In this document: positions 33,331 through 42,452 of the stretch, in pieces
How positions within the stretch are numbered: the stretch's first letter is position 1
How the letters are laid out: every line of letters begins with the position of its first letter
Assembly (NCBI GenBank): GCA_009594865.1
Contig: VOPT01000005.1
Coordinates: forward strand, 1-64,000
Length of the DNA: 64,000 nucleotides
Direction: 5' to 3'
DNA from: Nitrospira sp.
GTDB taxonomy: Bacteria > Nitrospirota > Nitrospiria > Nitrospirales > Nitrospiraceae
Translations under genes and position numbers: made by a program
Notes under the pieces: model-generated
Told to the model about the DNA's origin: nothing
Seen by the model: the letters and a program-made list of their open reading frames with translations, nothing else
Database searches by the model: none

Positions 33331-33558
33331 GTTGCACCCCTGGATGAAAGAGGCATGGAAAAGTCTTCGCGCCGCAGGGACGACAGCCTGAGGAAACCCA
33401 GGACATAAGGTGAGCAAAGGCAATGCCCGGGTGTGCAGATAGCATCGAAAGTCGAATAGGCTGAGTTTGCAACATGAACAGCCACCGCACACCTCAGGCC
33501 CGTGGAGAGGTGCTACAGTATCGAAGGGCAGTCTGTAGCAGAAGGCAGCAGGCCTTGA

Positions 33559-34987
33559 GAGATATCGTCAAGAGTTGTGGATTAGGGTGATCAAGCGGCG
33601 ACCCTTCCACCGTTCTTCTCTGATCGTGGCTCCGTTCGTTCCGCCGACTGCCCATCCTTGAAGACGACACCCGCGCGGACGAGCGGGAGGAGGTCGTGGG
33701 CATCGAGCCGGCGCCAGGTGCGTTGCGCGGCCTCCAGCAGTTTGAACGCCATCGTCAGTCCCGCGGCTCGCGAGCCGGCCCCCTTGGTCACTCGCGTGCG
33801 GAGCTTCACCGTGGCGAAGGTGGACTCAATCGGGTTGGTGCTCCGGAGATGTTTCCAGTGCGCGGCCGGGAACTCGAAGTACGTCAGGAGCCGGGAGACG
33901 TCGGTGACCAGCGATTTCACAGCTTTGGGATACTTCGCCTCATAGTCCTGGGCAAATCGGTGGATCGCGCGCTCGCAGGTGGCCCGGCTCTCCGCATACA
34001 TCATCTCGTGCAAGGCTCGTTTGGCCTGGGGCTGGAGCCGGGTGGGGAGTTTATCGAGCACGGTGGCAATGCGATGCACCCAGCAGCGTTGCTCCCGCGT
34101 CTCGGGCCAGACGTCGCGCACGGCGGCCCAGAAGCCGAGCGCCCCATCGCCGATCGCGACGGCTGGGGCCGGCATGCCGCGGACCTTGAGGTCGCGCAGC
34201 ACAGCAAGCCAACTCTCCGTGCTCTCGCGATAGCCGTCCTCGATGGCGATGACCTCCTTGGTCCCATCGGGGCGCGCGCCGACCACGACTAAGGCCGCCA
34301 CACGATCGTCTTCCAGCCGAATGTTGAAATGGACCCCGTCCACCCAGATATAGATGAAGTCGCGATCGGCCAGGGAGCGGCGACGCCACTGGGCATACTC
34401 GGTCCGCCAGGTGGCCGTCAGGCGCGTGATCGCGGCGGGCGAGAGCCCCGCCGCGTCTTTCCCGAGCAGGACCGGCAGCGCCTCGCGGAAGTCCCCAGTC
34501 GAGAGGCCATGGAGATAGAGCAGCGGCAGCACCGCGCTGACCTGGGGCGAGCGGCGCAGATAGGGCGGCAGGATCTGGCTGGTGAACGTCTGCCGAACCC
34601 CGTCGACGCGCCGGCGATCATTCACCCGAGGCGCTCGAATCGTGATCGTCCCGGCTCCCACCGTCAGGCGACGCGGCCGGGCCGGCCCGTTGCGGACGAC
34701 CAAAGCATGGCCGCGGGGGTCGCGGGCGTCACGATGCTGCTGCCGGTCCTCCTCCACTTCGATCTCCAAGGCCGCCAGAATCATGCGGCGGGCCCCTTCT
34801 CGAGCCAACTCGTCCAGCGCCGTCACCACTGCCTGTTCACTCGCTTGCGCGCGCTCCTGCGTTTGGACTATCGTCATCATCGGCGTGCCTTTCCCCGGCC
34901 TGCCAGCCGGTGTGTGCGGGTTCTTTTGTTCACCCGGAAAGGTACGCCACCTTCTCACCCTCGTTCCACAACTTCTGACTATATCTC
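33559..34987. mobile_element. IS256-family insertion sequence
   Basis: Imperfect inverted repeats bound the element: the left end begins GAGATATCGTCAAGAG (33559-33590) and the right end, read on the other strand, begins GAGATATAGTCAGAAG (34955-34987). Both continue with TTGTGGA and then AGGGTGA. They enclose a full transposase gene whose stop touches the left repeat. No matching 8-9 base target duplication is visible outside the repeats, so the insertion is old or the ends have been rearranged. Confidence 0.85.
33591..34880 (-). CDS. IS256-family (mutator-type) transposase
   Basis: About 429 residues, full length for the family. The DDE residues are in YIWVDGVHFN, VAIGDGALGFW and STNPIESTFATVKLR; the CWVHR segment before the last is also typical. 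The ATG at 34880 (MMTIVQTQ) is the likely start; the frame begins at 34958 outside the usual N-terminus. No frameshift or internal stop, so it may be active. Confidence 0.93.
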   Translation of the reverse strand: MMTIVQTQERAQASEQAVVTALDELAREGARRMILAALEIEVEEDRQQHRDARDPRGHALVVRNGPARPRRLTVGAGTITIRAPRVNDRRRVDGVRQTFTSQILPPYLRRSPQVSAVLPLLYLHGLSTGDFREALPVLLGKDAAGLSPAAITRLTATWRTEYAQWRRRSLADRDFIYIWVDGVHFNIRLEDDRVAALVVVGARPDGTKEVIAIEDGYRESTESWLAVLRDLKVRGMPAPAVAIGDGALGFWAAVRDVWPETREQRCWVHRIATVLDKLPTRLQPQAKRALHEMMYAESRATCERAIHRFAQDYEAKYPKAVKSLVTDVSRLLTYFEFPAAHWKHLRSTNPIESTFATVKLRTRVTKGAGSRAAGLTMAFKLLEAAQRTWRRLDAHDLLPLVRAGVVFKDGQSAERTEPRSEKNGGRVAA

Positions 34988-35862
34988 ATACCATCCCCCC
35001 TGGCTGACCAACGGACCCTCGCGCCGCTAAGAGGATTACGAACTTGATCCATCCGAACCTCAACTACCTTCGTAAATATTCGGAAGCGTCAGAATACTTA
35101 CCTCGATACGCCTACACAGTAACCAGCAAGGTCTGTTCCATCGCTGCCAATCCATGGAAATTACGCATGCAGGGCGTGGACATCGCACTTTCCCAACAAT
35201 TCAGTACGAGCAGCGGCAACCAGCACCCCGCATCATGCGGGGATTCTCCCCACGCGGTGCCTGGAGACCTCGCAAAGGATCTATGTGGGAACGATTCACG
35301 AATCGACGCTCTCAGAAACGAGTAAAAAACGAAATCGAATAGACGTGAAATGCGACTGGGAAGAAGAAGAGGCAAGAACAATGCAGTCGTCAATCGATTT
35401 ATTACCATGTAAGACTTACGTAATCACCACGAGGCTGGCGGGATAATACGCTGGGAATCCTTTAAACTCAAGGCTTGAGAGCCAGTCGCAGTTCATTTTC
35501 TTCGATACGGGAGCTTCCCTCTCCGTAGAAATTCAGGCTTGTCAATAAAGCCATGATCCTGCACGCTGTGCTGCATCATCTGAGCAAAACAATACAACCA
35601 TTTCATAGGTAATTGAGAAGTCATGAGTAAATAAACTGTGGTCAACTTCGATCGACTTGGCCTTACGTAGGCCACTCGTCTAACCTTCTCGACGAACTAT
35701 TTACTTTAGGAGGAGCGAGTCTACGACGCTCACATAATGCCGGGACGGAAATACAACCAATTTCCATCGTGTGATCAAACAGACTATGCTGAACTAAGGT
35801 CTCTTCAACCGTTTCCTCCTGAACAAATGAGGCACAAAAAAAGCCGTTCCTACCCTAGGAGG
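34988..35862. other. AT-richer stretch without a supported gene
   Basis: About 875 bases between two insertion sequences, visibly lower in GC than the neighbours. Short open frames (for example 35044-35325) lack ribosome sites and resemble nothing. Palindromes are present: CCCCGCATCATGCGGGG near 35226-35242 and TTACGTAA near 35411. It looks like decayed accessory DNA. Confidence 0.5.
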
Positions 35863-37290
35863 CTGTCCGACATTGGCTCTGGAAACCGGTTGCCCTGAGA
35901 CTCCGAATCGTCTATACGTAGAGCACTGTACTCTGTGTCTCACCGGAGGCTCCGTCATGACGACCCGCACCTTCCGCCCCTCGGACCCCGCCCAACTGCT
36001 GCTGTTGCCGCCCTCCCTGCGGGACTGGCTCCCGGAGGATCACCTGGCCTACTTCGTGGCGGATCTGGTCGATGAACTGGATCTGCAGGCGATCCACAAG
36101 ACGTACGGCGGGGTGACACGCGGCACAGTCCCCTACGATCCCCGGATGCTGGTGCGGGTGTTGCTCTATGCCTACGCCATGGGCATTCCGGCCTCGCGCC
36201 AGATTGCGCGCCGCCTGCAAGAGGACGTGGCGTTTCGGGTGTTGGCGGCGAACCAACGGCCGGATTTTCGGACGCTCAGCGACTTCCGCAAGCAGCATCT
36301 GGCGGCGCTGACCGACCTGTTCGTGCAGGGCCTCCGGCTGTGTCAGCGGGCGGGCCTGGTCAAGTTGGGCCATGTCGCCCTGGATGGCACCAAGGTCCAG
36401 GCGAACGCCTCGAAGCATACAGCCATGAGCTACGACCGGATGGTGAAGGAGGAGGCGCGACTGCAGGCGGCGGTCCAGGCGCTGCTGACGCAGGCCGAGG
36501 CCGCCGATGCGCAAGACGATGTGGTCTATGGCCCCGACCGGCACGGCGATGAGCGGCCCGCCGAGGTGGCGCGCCGAGAGCAGCGGCTCCAGACGATTCG
36601 GGCGGCGAAGGCGGTCTTGGAGCAGGAGGCGCAGGCGGCGGCCGCGGTGCAGCAGGCGGCCCGCGAGGCGGCGGGGCCTCGCCGGGGTCGTCCAGCGCAG
36701 CCGCCCAGCCCCATCCCCTCGCCCACGGCTCAGCGCAACTTTACCGATCCGGAGAGCCGGATCATGCCGGCCCCCGGGGCGAAGGGCAGCGTGATCCAAG
36801 GGTACAACTGCCAGGCCGCCGTCGATGCGACGGCGCAGATCATCGTGGCCGCCGAGGTCACCGATGAGTCGAATGACAAGCAGCAAGCCCAGCCGCTGCG
36901 GACCCAGGTGCTCGCCCAGACGGGCCAGGTGCCTCGGACCGCGAGCATGGACGCGGGCTATTTCAGCGAGGCGAACGTGGCGGCGGTGGCCGCACTGGGG
37001 TGTGAGCCCCTCATCCCGCCGGATCGCCCGCGTCATGGACGCGCCCGGCCGGCCGCCCCGCGCGGTCGGCGCCCGGCGACCCTGTCGGTGGCGGAGCGGA
37101 TGCGGCGCACCTTGCGGACCAAGCGGGGCCAGCATCTCTATGCCCGGCGGAAAGCGATCGTCGAGCCGGTGTTCGGCCAGATCACGCACGGCCGCGGCTT
37201 CCGACAGTTCTTGCTGCGCGGCATGCGGAAGGTGCGGGGGGAATGGGTGCTGATCTGCACGACGCACAATGTGCTGAAGCTGAAATATCT
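35863..37290 (+). mobile_element. IS1182-family element, right end lost
   Basis: The left boundary is placed at GGCTGTCCGACATT (35863-35876), which looks like an IS1182-type terminal repeat. No reverse copy is found to the right. The coding part ends where the IS481-type element begins (37291), so the right end was replaced or displaced by that insertion. The left boundary is approximate. Confidence 0.55.
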
Positions 37291-38143
37291 TGTTGAGAGT
37301 GGGCCCCCTGCATGGACTACAGTCACAGGCCATCACCAAGGGGGATCTCATGCGATTGATCACGACGAAGGAATTGCGAATCTTGCACATCGCGCCACGA
37401 CATCATCACCTCATTCAGAGTCGGCTGGCGATCTTGCGCTATGCCGACGAGTATGGATTCAAAGGCGCCGCTCGACGCTTCGGATTGGATCGCAAGACCG
37501 TCCGGACCTGGCATCGCCGGTGGGTGGCCAGTGGGCCGACGGGGTTAGTCCCACGTCATCCGCGCACGCGCCGCCGCCGTATCTCCGAAGAGGCGGTGCG
37601 GCTGATCGAGCACGCCCGCCGCGAGCTGCACTTTGGCGCGATGCGGACCCGGTTCTGGCTGGACCGGGTGCATCGCATCCGCGTCGCGGCCGCAACGATC
37701 CGCCGGGTCTGCCGGGACCTCGGCTATCCTCCCATCCGACGGACTGGGCCGCGGCACACACGGCAGCCGATCCTGTTCAGCAAAGAGCAGCCGGGCGAGT
37801 GCGTGCAGATCGATGTGAAGGAGGTGAAAGTCGCCGGCCAGAAATGTTTCCAGTACACGGCTCTGGACGACTGCACGCGCTATCGCATCTTGCGCCTCTA
37901 TCCCCGCAAGTATCACGGCACCAGTCTCGACTTCCTGGCCACCGTGCGACAAACCCTCCCCTTTCCCATTCGCAAGGTTCAGGTGGACAATGGGACGGAA
38001 TTCCCCCTGGCTTTTGCGCTGGCCGTGCAAGAAGCCGGTATCCGCTTGCGGCACATCAAGCCCCGCCGGCCCGAACAGAACGGGAAGGTGGAACGCAGTC
38101 ATCGCATCGACGAGGAGGAGTTTTGGAGTCGCGCGACCTTTGA
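35957..38143 (+). CDS. IS1182-family transposase, C-terminus fused by read-through into another IS
   Basis: The start at 35957 has a CCGGAGG site. The first 444 residues are an IS1182 transposase: N-terminal DUF772-type domain (PPSLRDWLPEDHLAYFVADLVDEL ... YDPRMLVRVLLYAYAMG), first Asp in HVALDGTKVQANASKH, second Asp in ASMDAGYFSE, Glu in YARRKAIVEPVFGQITHG. At LKLKYL the sequence enters the IS481-type insertion, and the remaining ~285 residues are out-of-frame translation of that element. The protein core is nearly complete, but the gene is not natural in length. Confidence 0.85.
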   Translation: MTTRTFRPSDPAQLLLLPPSLRDWLPEDHLAYFVADLVDELDLQAIHKTYGGVTRGTVPYDPRMLVRVLLYAYAMGIPASRQIARRLQEDVAFRVLAANQRPDFRTLSDFRKQHLAALTDLFVQGLRLCQRAGLVKLGHVALDGTKVQANASKHTAMSYDRMVKEEARLQAAVQALLTQAEAADAQDDVVYGPDRHGDERPAEVARREQRLQTIRAAKAVLEQEAQAAAAVQQAAREAAGPRRGRPAQPPSPIPSPTAQRNFTDPESRIMPAPGAKGSVIQGYNCQAAVDATAQIIVAAEVTDESNDKQQAQPLRTQVLAQTGQVPRTASMDAGYFSEANVAAVAALGCEPLIPPDRPRHGRARPAAPRGRRPATLSVAERMRRTLRTKRGQHLYARRKAIVEPVFGQITHGRGFRQFLLRGMRKVRGEWVLICTTHNVLKLKYLVESGPPAWTTVTGHHQGGSHAIDHDEGIANLAHRATTSSPHSESAGDLALCRRVWIQRRRSTLRIGSQDRPDLASPVGGQWADGVSPTSSAHAPPPYLRRGGAADRARPPRAALWRDADPVLAGPGASHPRRGRNDPPGLPGPRLSSHPTDWAAAHTAADPVQQRAAGRVRADRCEGGESRRPEMFPVHGSGRLHALSHLAPLSPQVSRHQSRLPGHRATNPPLSHSQGSGGQWDGIPPGFCAGRARSRYPLAAHQAPPARTEREGGTQSSHRRGGVLESRDL

Positions 38144-38320
38144 CGAGTTCACGTCAGCTGCTCAGGCCCTGCGCGCCTGGGAGCATCGCTACAACTACGA
38201 CCGGTTTTCCATGGCCCTCCACGGCCTGACCCCGGCGGAGAAATTGGCGACGTTTCTGTCGCCGCTAAACCCATCATCACCACCCACGCCATGCACCAAC
38301 ACGGGGGCCGCTGCTTGACA
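37291..38320 (+). mobile_element. IS481-type insertion inside the end of the IS1182 element
   Basis: Left end CTTGTTGAGAGTGGGCCCCC (from 37289) and the reverse of the right end, CTTGTCAAGCAGCGGCCCCC (to about 38322), form imperfect repeats starting with TGT, as in IS481. They enclose one transposase. No flanking duplication is evident. Confidence 0.75.
37350..38318 (+). CDS. IS481-family transposase (integrase core)
   Basis: About 322 residues. An N-terminal helix-turn-helix (YADEYGFKGAARRFGLDRKTVRTWHRRW) is followed by an rve integrase core with Asp in CVQIDVKEV, Asp in VQVDNGTEFP and Glu in RPEQNGKVERSH. The ATG at 37350 follows a GGGGGAT site. The frame overlaps the chimeric reading of the IS1182 gene on the same strand. 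No damage visible. Confidence 0.88.
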   Translation: MRLITTKELRILHIAPRHHHLIQSRLAILRYADEYGFKGAARRFGLDRKTVRTWHRRWVASGPTGLVPRHPRTRRRRISEEAVRLIEHARRELHFGAMRTRFWLDRVHRIRVAAATIRRVCRDLGYPPIRRTGPRHTRQPILFSKEQPGECVQIDVKEVKVAGQKCFQYTALDDCTRYRILRLYPRKYHGTSLDFLATVRQTLPFPIRKVQVDNGTEFPLAFALAVQEAGIRLRHIKPRRPEQNGKVERSHRIDEEEFWSRATFDEFTSAAQALRAWEHRYNYDRFSMALHGLTPAEKLATFLSPLNPSSPPTPCTNTGAAA

Positions 38321-38627
38321 AGTCATTACACGGTATCAGACCAGCACAATGGTCCAACTCGGATGAACCCTAGGGGTGGATCACGTGGCCGGACGCCACT
38401 GAGATGTTTGCCGGGAGCTATGAACGAGTCACGCGGAGGGGAGAAGCAGAAAATCTGCCGTATGGTTGAAACAGGGGGCAGCAGCTTCCGGGAACGACCC
38501 GAAAGCCGTCCCGTGAAGCCGCATCGCACGTTGTTAGGTTATGACATGACGTGGCCGGTATTGAGCGGCGGTGAGGAGGGATGGCTGATTTCTTTTTGTG
38601 ACGCCACCCTCCTCTTGCCGGCTAGCG
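38321..38627 (+). ncRNA. Possible group II intron 5' (domain I) fragment
   Basis: This 307-base stretch carries no convincing gene. It contains a GCTATGAACGAGTCACGCGG run, then CTGCCGTATGGTTGAAACAG and a CCGGGAACGACCCG segment. These remind me of domain I of bacterial group II introns, which have purine-rich, structured, non-coding 5' halves. No reverse-transcriptase gene and no domain V hairpin are present, so at best it is a remnant beside the insertion sequences. The recognition is from memory and weak. Confidence 0.3.
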
Positions 38628-38993
38628 TTAACTGTACGCGGCACTCATACAGACAACGGGCTCGCTCCAGTTGGTCTGCGGCGCCCGCTGCTCGACGTAT
38701 CCGGCCAACCAGCGCAACCGGGTCTGATCCGTCTCCGACATCCGGATAAATTCGAGCCCCACCTGCCCGTCGCCGACCCAGCGCACAGCGGCCAGCTTGA
38801 TCTGCATGGGTGCGGGGCTTTTGGGAAACGTCAGCCGGAGGTCCACATACTGGCCAACCTTGAGTTTCATGCGCGTTGCGAGCAGACAGCCCGGCACCGA
38901 GAGATTGACCATTTCCGCCTGGCCGACCAGGCCGTTACAGGACAACAGGCAGGTGCTTTTTACTGACGCTCGTGAACTGTATCGCTTCTTCAT
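38628..38993 (-). CDS. PilZ domain protein
   Basis: A 121-residue single-domain protein. KKRYSSRASV near the start is the arginine-containing c-di-GMP loop, and MVNLSVPGCLLAT is the second motif (NxSxxG). VRWVGDGQVGLEFIRM is the closing PilZ strand. The ATG at 38993 has an AGAGGAGGACGG site; the longer frame to 39110 is not supported. It is distinct from the PilZ protein at 4.2 kb. Confidence 0.82.
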   Translation of the reverse strand: MKKRYSSRASVKSTCLLSCNGLVGQAEMVNLSVPGCLLATRMKLKVGQYVDLRLTFPKSPAPMQIKLAAVRWVGDGQVGLEFIRMSETDQTRLRWLAGYVEQRAPQTNWSEPVVCMSAAYS

Positions 38994-39229
38994 CCGTCCT
39001 CCTCTGGTGTGGGCCGCCGTGTTCACTGATGATTCAAACTTACCTGTGCAAAGGCGTCGGCACATCACCTGGTGTTGGTAACTCGGAAGGGGGGCGGCGG
39101 ATGGAGACAATTGAACAAACTCAATGACTTGCGATGTTGTGGGGCATGAAGGAGGTCTTGCCGCTGTGGCGCAGAGCTCCGGGACTGCCCCTGTCGCCGT
39201 TACAGCCCCGGAAGCACTACGATCGCTAG

Positions 39230-40378
39230 TTATTCGAAAGGGGGTTGCTGATTCACGTGCACCACCTTGGCCGGCGGAAAGCCATTAAAGGACGTGCTGC
39301 TGGCCCCGCAGTACGCTCCCATGTTTTCTGAGTACACCAATTCGCCTAATTCCATGTCGGGCAGGTGCTCGGCCAGGCTGATGGTGTCGAGCGCATCACA
39401 GGTGGGGCCAAAGACGGCACAGAGCTGCGTGGGGTCTTTCCGAAAACTTTTCAGGTGATATTGGCAGTGGTCGAAGATCACCCCGCTGTAGGTGTGATAG
39501 ACACCGTCATCGAGATAGTAGCAGAGCTTCCCTCCCCGGACCGTTTTCCCGATGATCTGTGACACGGCAGTGGCGGCGGAGGCCACAAGGAACCGGCCCG
39601 GTTCGGCGAGAATCTCGATCGGTTCGAGAAAGAGGCGGTCTAATTCGGCATTGATGGTATTGGCGAGGCTCTGGAAGGCAGGAACGGAGTCGTCGTAGTG
39701 CGCCGGAAAGCCGCCGCCGATATCGAGGAGCCTCAGATTGAAGCCACGCACCTTGGCCTCGGAGAAAATTCCTGCTGCAAGGTGCAACGCCTGGCAATAG
39801 TTGTGGACGTTGGTGCACTGGCTGCCGACGTGGAAACTCAGCCCCTCAACCTCGAGCTTGTTGTCATGCGCGAAGGCGATGAGATCGACCGCCTCTCCCG
39901 GTAACGCGCCGAACTTGCTCGACAGCTCGACCATCGACCCGGTATTCGGCACGGCCAACCGCAGGACCAGGCCCGAGCGGGGAGCATAGCGAGCAATCTT
40001 GAGCACCTCCTCGTGGTTATCGTAGGTGATCAAGGGCTTGTACTGATCCAGCTGCTTGAGGGTCTCAATGGCTTTGATCGGATTCGCGTAGATGATCCGA
40101 TCCCATATATAGTCCTGCTGCTGCTTGGCCGGCAGATGCTTGATCTTCTCGTGGACGATCAAAAACTCGGCCATGCTGGCCACGTCAAAGCTGGCCCCCA
40201 AGTCGTAAAACGTCTGTACAATGGCCGGATCGCTGTTCGCCTTGACGGCGTAGTAAATCTGCACGCGCGGCAAGTGCGTCCGGAACTGCTCATAGTTCTC
40301 TCGCAGCACGGTATGATCCACCACAACGAGCGGGGTACTATGCAGTGTGGCCAATTCCAGCAACGTCTGTTCGTCCAT
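39230..40378 (-). CDS. PLP-dependent (type III) ornithine/lysine-type decarboxylase
   Basis: A 382-residue fold-type III decarboxylase. The PLP lysine is in IYYAVKANSDP, the glycine loop is GGGFPAHY, EPGRFLV binds phosphate, and the active-site Cys is in FGPTCDALD. SFHVGSQC is also typical. The gene lies 80 bases after homospermidine synthase on the same strand, so the likely substrate is ornithine, giving putrescine for homospermidine. Specificity for lysine or diaminopimelate cannot be excluded from sequence alone. Confidence 0.88.
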   Translation of the reverse strand: MDEQTLLELATLHSTPLVVVDHTVLRENYEQFRTHLPRVQIYYAVKANSDPAIVQTFYDLGASFDVASMAEFLIVHEKIKHLPAKQQQDYIWDRIIYANPIKAIETLKQLDQYKPLITYDNHEEVLKIARYAPRSGLVLRLAVPNTGSMVELSSKFGALPGEAVDLIAFAHDNKLEVEGLSFHVGSQCTNVHNYCQALHLAAGIFSEAKVRGFNLRLLDIGGGFPAHYDDSVPAFQSLANTINAELDRLFLEPIEILAEPGRFLVASAATAVSQIIGKTVRGGKLCYYLDDGVYHTYSGVIFDHCQYHLKSFRKDPTQLCAVFGPTCDALDTISLAEHLPDMELGELVYSENMGAYCGASSTSFNGFPPAKVVHVNQQPPFE

Positions 40379-40458
40379 GGACTCTCCCTGTATGTGCAAT
40401 GAGCGCTGATTTGTGCGGTGCAATGTCGTGACGCTGCATCCATCTCCCGTCGCCCCAT

Positions 40459-41919
40459 TCAGTCTCCCTCCATGATGAGAAAGTTTTTGAACTGCCACGG
40501 ATCGGATCTATCGAGTTGCGGCTGGTTGTAGCCTCGGAAAAAATTGGAGTAATGCTTCAGCGGGTTCCAATCTGAGGGAGCGGAGATGAAGTCTCCCAGG
40601 TACGGCTTGCTGATGTCGAGGATGTACTCGTGGGGCAGATTGTCGGGTACGCAGAGGCCCAGACGTGGGTGCTCGAGCATCCAGAGACAAGCGGCCACGA
40701 CGGAGATGGCCACCTGCATGGTCGTGGCGTTATGGTGCGGCACCAACCGACGCGACTCTGCGATGTCGAGGTGGGAGCCGCACCACCATGACTGATAGGG
40801 ATGCCCCATCACCAGCACGCCCAGCGTGTCAGCTCCGCTGATGATTTCGTCGGTCATGATACGGATACGCGGTTGCAGTCTATAGTCGGCGCCGCGCAGC
40901 TCATGGAGTGACGCGATGGCGCTATCGCAGGGGCAATAGGCATAGTGCACCGTCGGGCGGTAGATGGCCTTGTCGCCATCCCACACCGTCAGTTTCTCGG
41001 TGATGCTGAACGCTTCGCCATGCCGCACGACCATGCCGATGATGTTATGGTCGGGTGGCACCCAGCTCGCCACGAAGGTGTTCATCCCCATCCGTGCGAG
41101 ACAAATCTGGCTTTTCGGGCCATCGGGGTGCTCGTAGGCAAACGACGGCAGCTGCTTTTCATGCGTCCCCCAGCCCATTTCAGCCGTGGTGGTCCCTTCT
41201 TCGCGAAACCCCTCGACGCTCCAGGTGTTGACGAACTCGTTGACCTGTTTCGGCTGATTCGTAATCTGGGTATCACGCTCGCTGCAATGAATGACCCGGA
41301 CGCCGAGCTGGTGCGCCAGATGGTTAAACTCCTGCATCTTGGCGTGGTGCGCGATCCTTTCCGCTTGTGCGCCGTCAAATTTCTTGTCCGCGAGGGCTTG
41401 CCGCGCAATATCCAACAGTGCGTGCTTGGTGAAATGGCTGATCAGACCCGGATTCGCCCCATGCTCAAGTACCGCAGTCGGCCCCGGTTCCTTCCATGTG
41501 GCCGTCATCTTCCGGAGGTTCATGTGGCGCCAGTAGAGGGTCCGCTCCGTCGGATGCTTGTCGTCCGCCCCGCTGTACGGGTCCCAGAGCTCTACCGAGG
41601 TGTTGACATACAGGACCCCCCGGTCATGGCACCACTGGACGATATCGCAACAATCGATATTCCATGCCAAGTCGATGAGCAAGTCGCCGGACGACACGTA
41701 CTGGCCCAGCAGCGTACCCAGGTTATCCGGCCCCACGCGATCCTTCACAAACGTCACGCCCTGCTCGATCCATGGTCGCAATGCCGCATCGTTCGGCTCG
41801 AAATCGATGATCGTGATCCGCTTGAGGCTGACGCTGAGGTGCTTGAGCAAAATGGGCAACGTACAGCGGGCCACGGCCCCAAACCCGACGAACAAGATGC
41901 GATTCGGAAACACCTGCAT
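40459..41919 (-). CDS. hss: Homospermidine synthase
   Basis: A 486-residue NAD-dependent enzyme that condenses two putrescines to sym-homospermidine. The Rossmann fold begins at ILFVGFGAVARCTLPIL. ELWDPYSGADDKHPTERTLYWRHM, LEHGANPGLISHFTKHAL and EEGTTTAEMGWGTHEKQLP are diagnostic. It heads a two-gene unit with the decarboxylase, making a complete short polyamine route. Confidence 0.93.
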   Translation of the reverse strand: MQVFPNRILFVGFGAVARCTLPILLKHLSVSLKRITIIDFEPNDAALRPWIEQGVTFVKDRVGPDNLGTLLGQYVSSGDLLIDLAWNIDCCDIVQWCHDRGVLYVNTSVELWDPYSGADDKHPTERTLYWRHMNLRKMTATWKEPGPTAVLEHGANPGLISHFTKHALLDIARQALADKKFDGAQAERIAHHAKMQEFNHLAHQLGVRVIHCSERDTQITNQPKQVNEFVNTWSVEGFREEGTTTAEMGWGTHEKQLPSFAYEHPDGPKSQICLARMGMNTFVASWVPPDHNIIGMVVRHGEAFSITEKLTVWDGDKAIYRPTVHYAYCPCDSAIASLHELRGADYRLQPRIRIMTDEIISGADTLGVLVMGHPYQSWWCGSHLDIAESRRLVPHHNATTMQVAISVVAACLWMLEHPRLGLCVPDNLPHEYILDISKPYLGDFISAPSDWNPLKHYSNFFRGYNQPQLDRSDPWQFKNFLIMEGD

Positions 41920-42452
41920 CTGATAATCCTCCCAATCTTCGAACCTGCGTCAGTCAAAACGACACCCGCCCGCGACGGGTACATACGTCTATCGCAACCA
42001 CCTCCGATGGGCTCTAAGTCACGTCTCTACCGCGAATCTCCTGTCTCCACCTGGCAGGGCGCCCTATCGCCTGTAGCCGACACTCATAGAATGCCGCTCC
42101 CGATCTGACCCCATGGCCCTTAGGACAACCTGTGCAATCGCGGCGCTGCAGGTCGCACGATCTCTCCCCGTAAAAAGGGTGTGCATTCTAGCAAAATCAT
42201 GCGGCTCAGAGCTTTCACATTCTTACGAAACGGAAACATTTTTCTCCGGTTGGAAACAGGGGGGCTTCAGCGTACAGCAGCAAGGTTCCACACGGGGAAT
42301 CTATCCTCATAGCACCGTCCCCGACTTCTTCATCTTCGGGCGCTTCGCTGCGGGCTGTTCGACAGACCATCACTTCTCATCAGGCTGGCACCACATTGGC
42401 ACCGGCCTCCGGACGTTTTGACCATGAGCCAAAGAAACCGATACAGTAACGC
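41920..42452. other. Intergenic stretch without a supported gene
   Basis: About 530 bases between the divergent polyamine genes and the CYTH-CHAD gene. An open frame at 42113-42421 has no ribosome site and no family resemblance. Promoters for both sides must be here; I see no unambiguous one. Confidence 0.5.

Noticed and set aside
35044-35325. 93-residue plus-strand open frame between insertion sequences
   Set aside because: No ribosome site, no family resemblance, in a region that looks decayed.
37290-38143. C-terminal part of the 728-residue IS1182 reading frame as a real domain
   Set aside because: It is out-of-frame translation of the IS481-type element, whose own frame is well formed.
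42113-42421. 102-residue plus-strand open frame
   Set aside because: No ribosome site, low-complexity polar content, no family resemblance.
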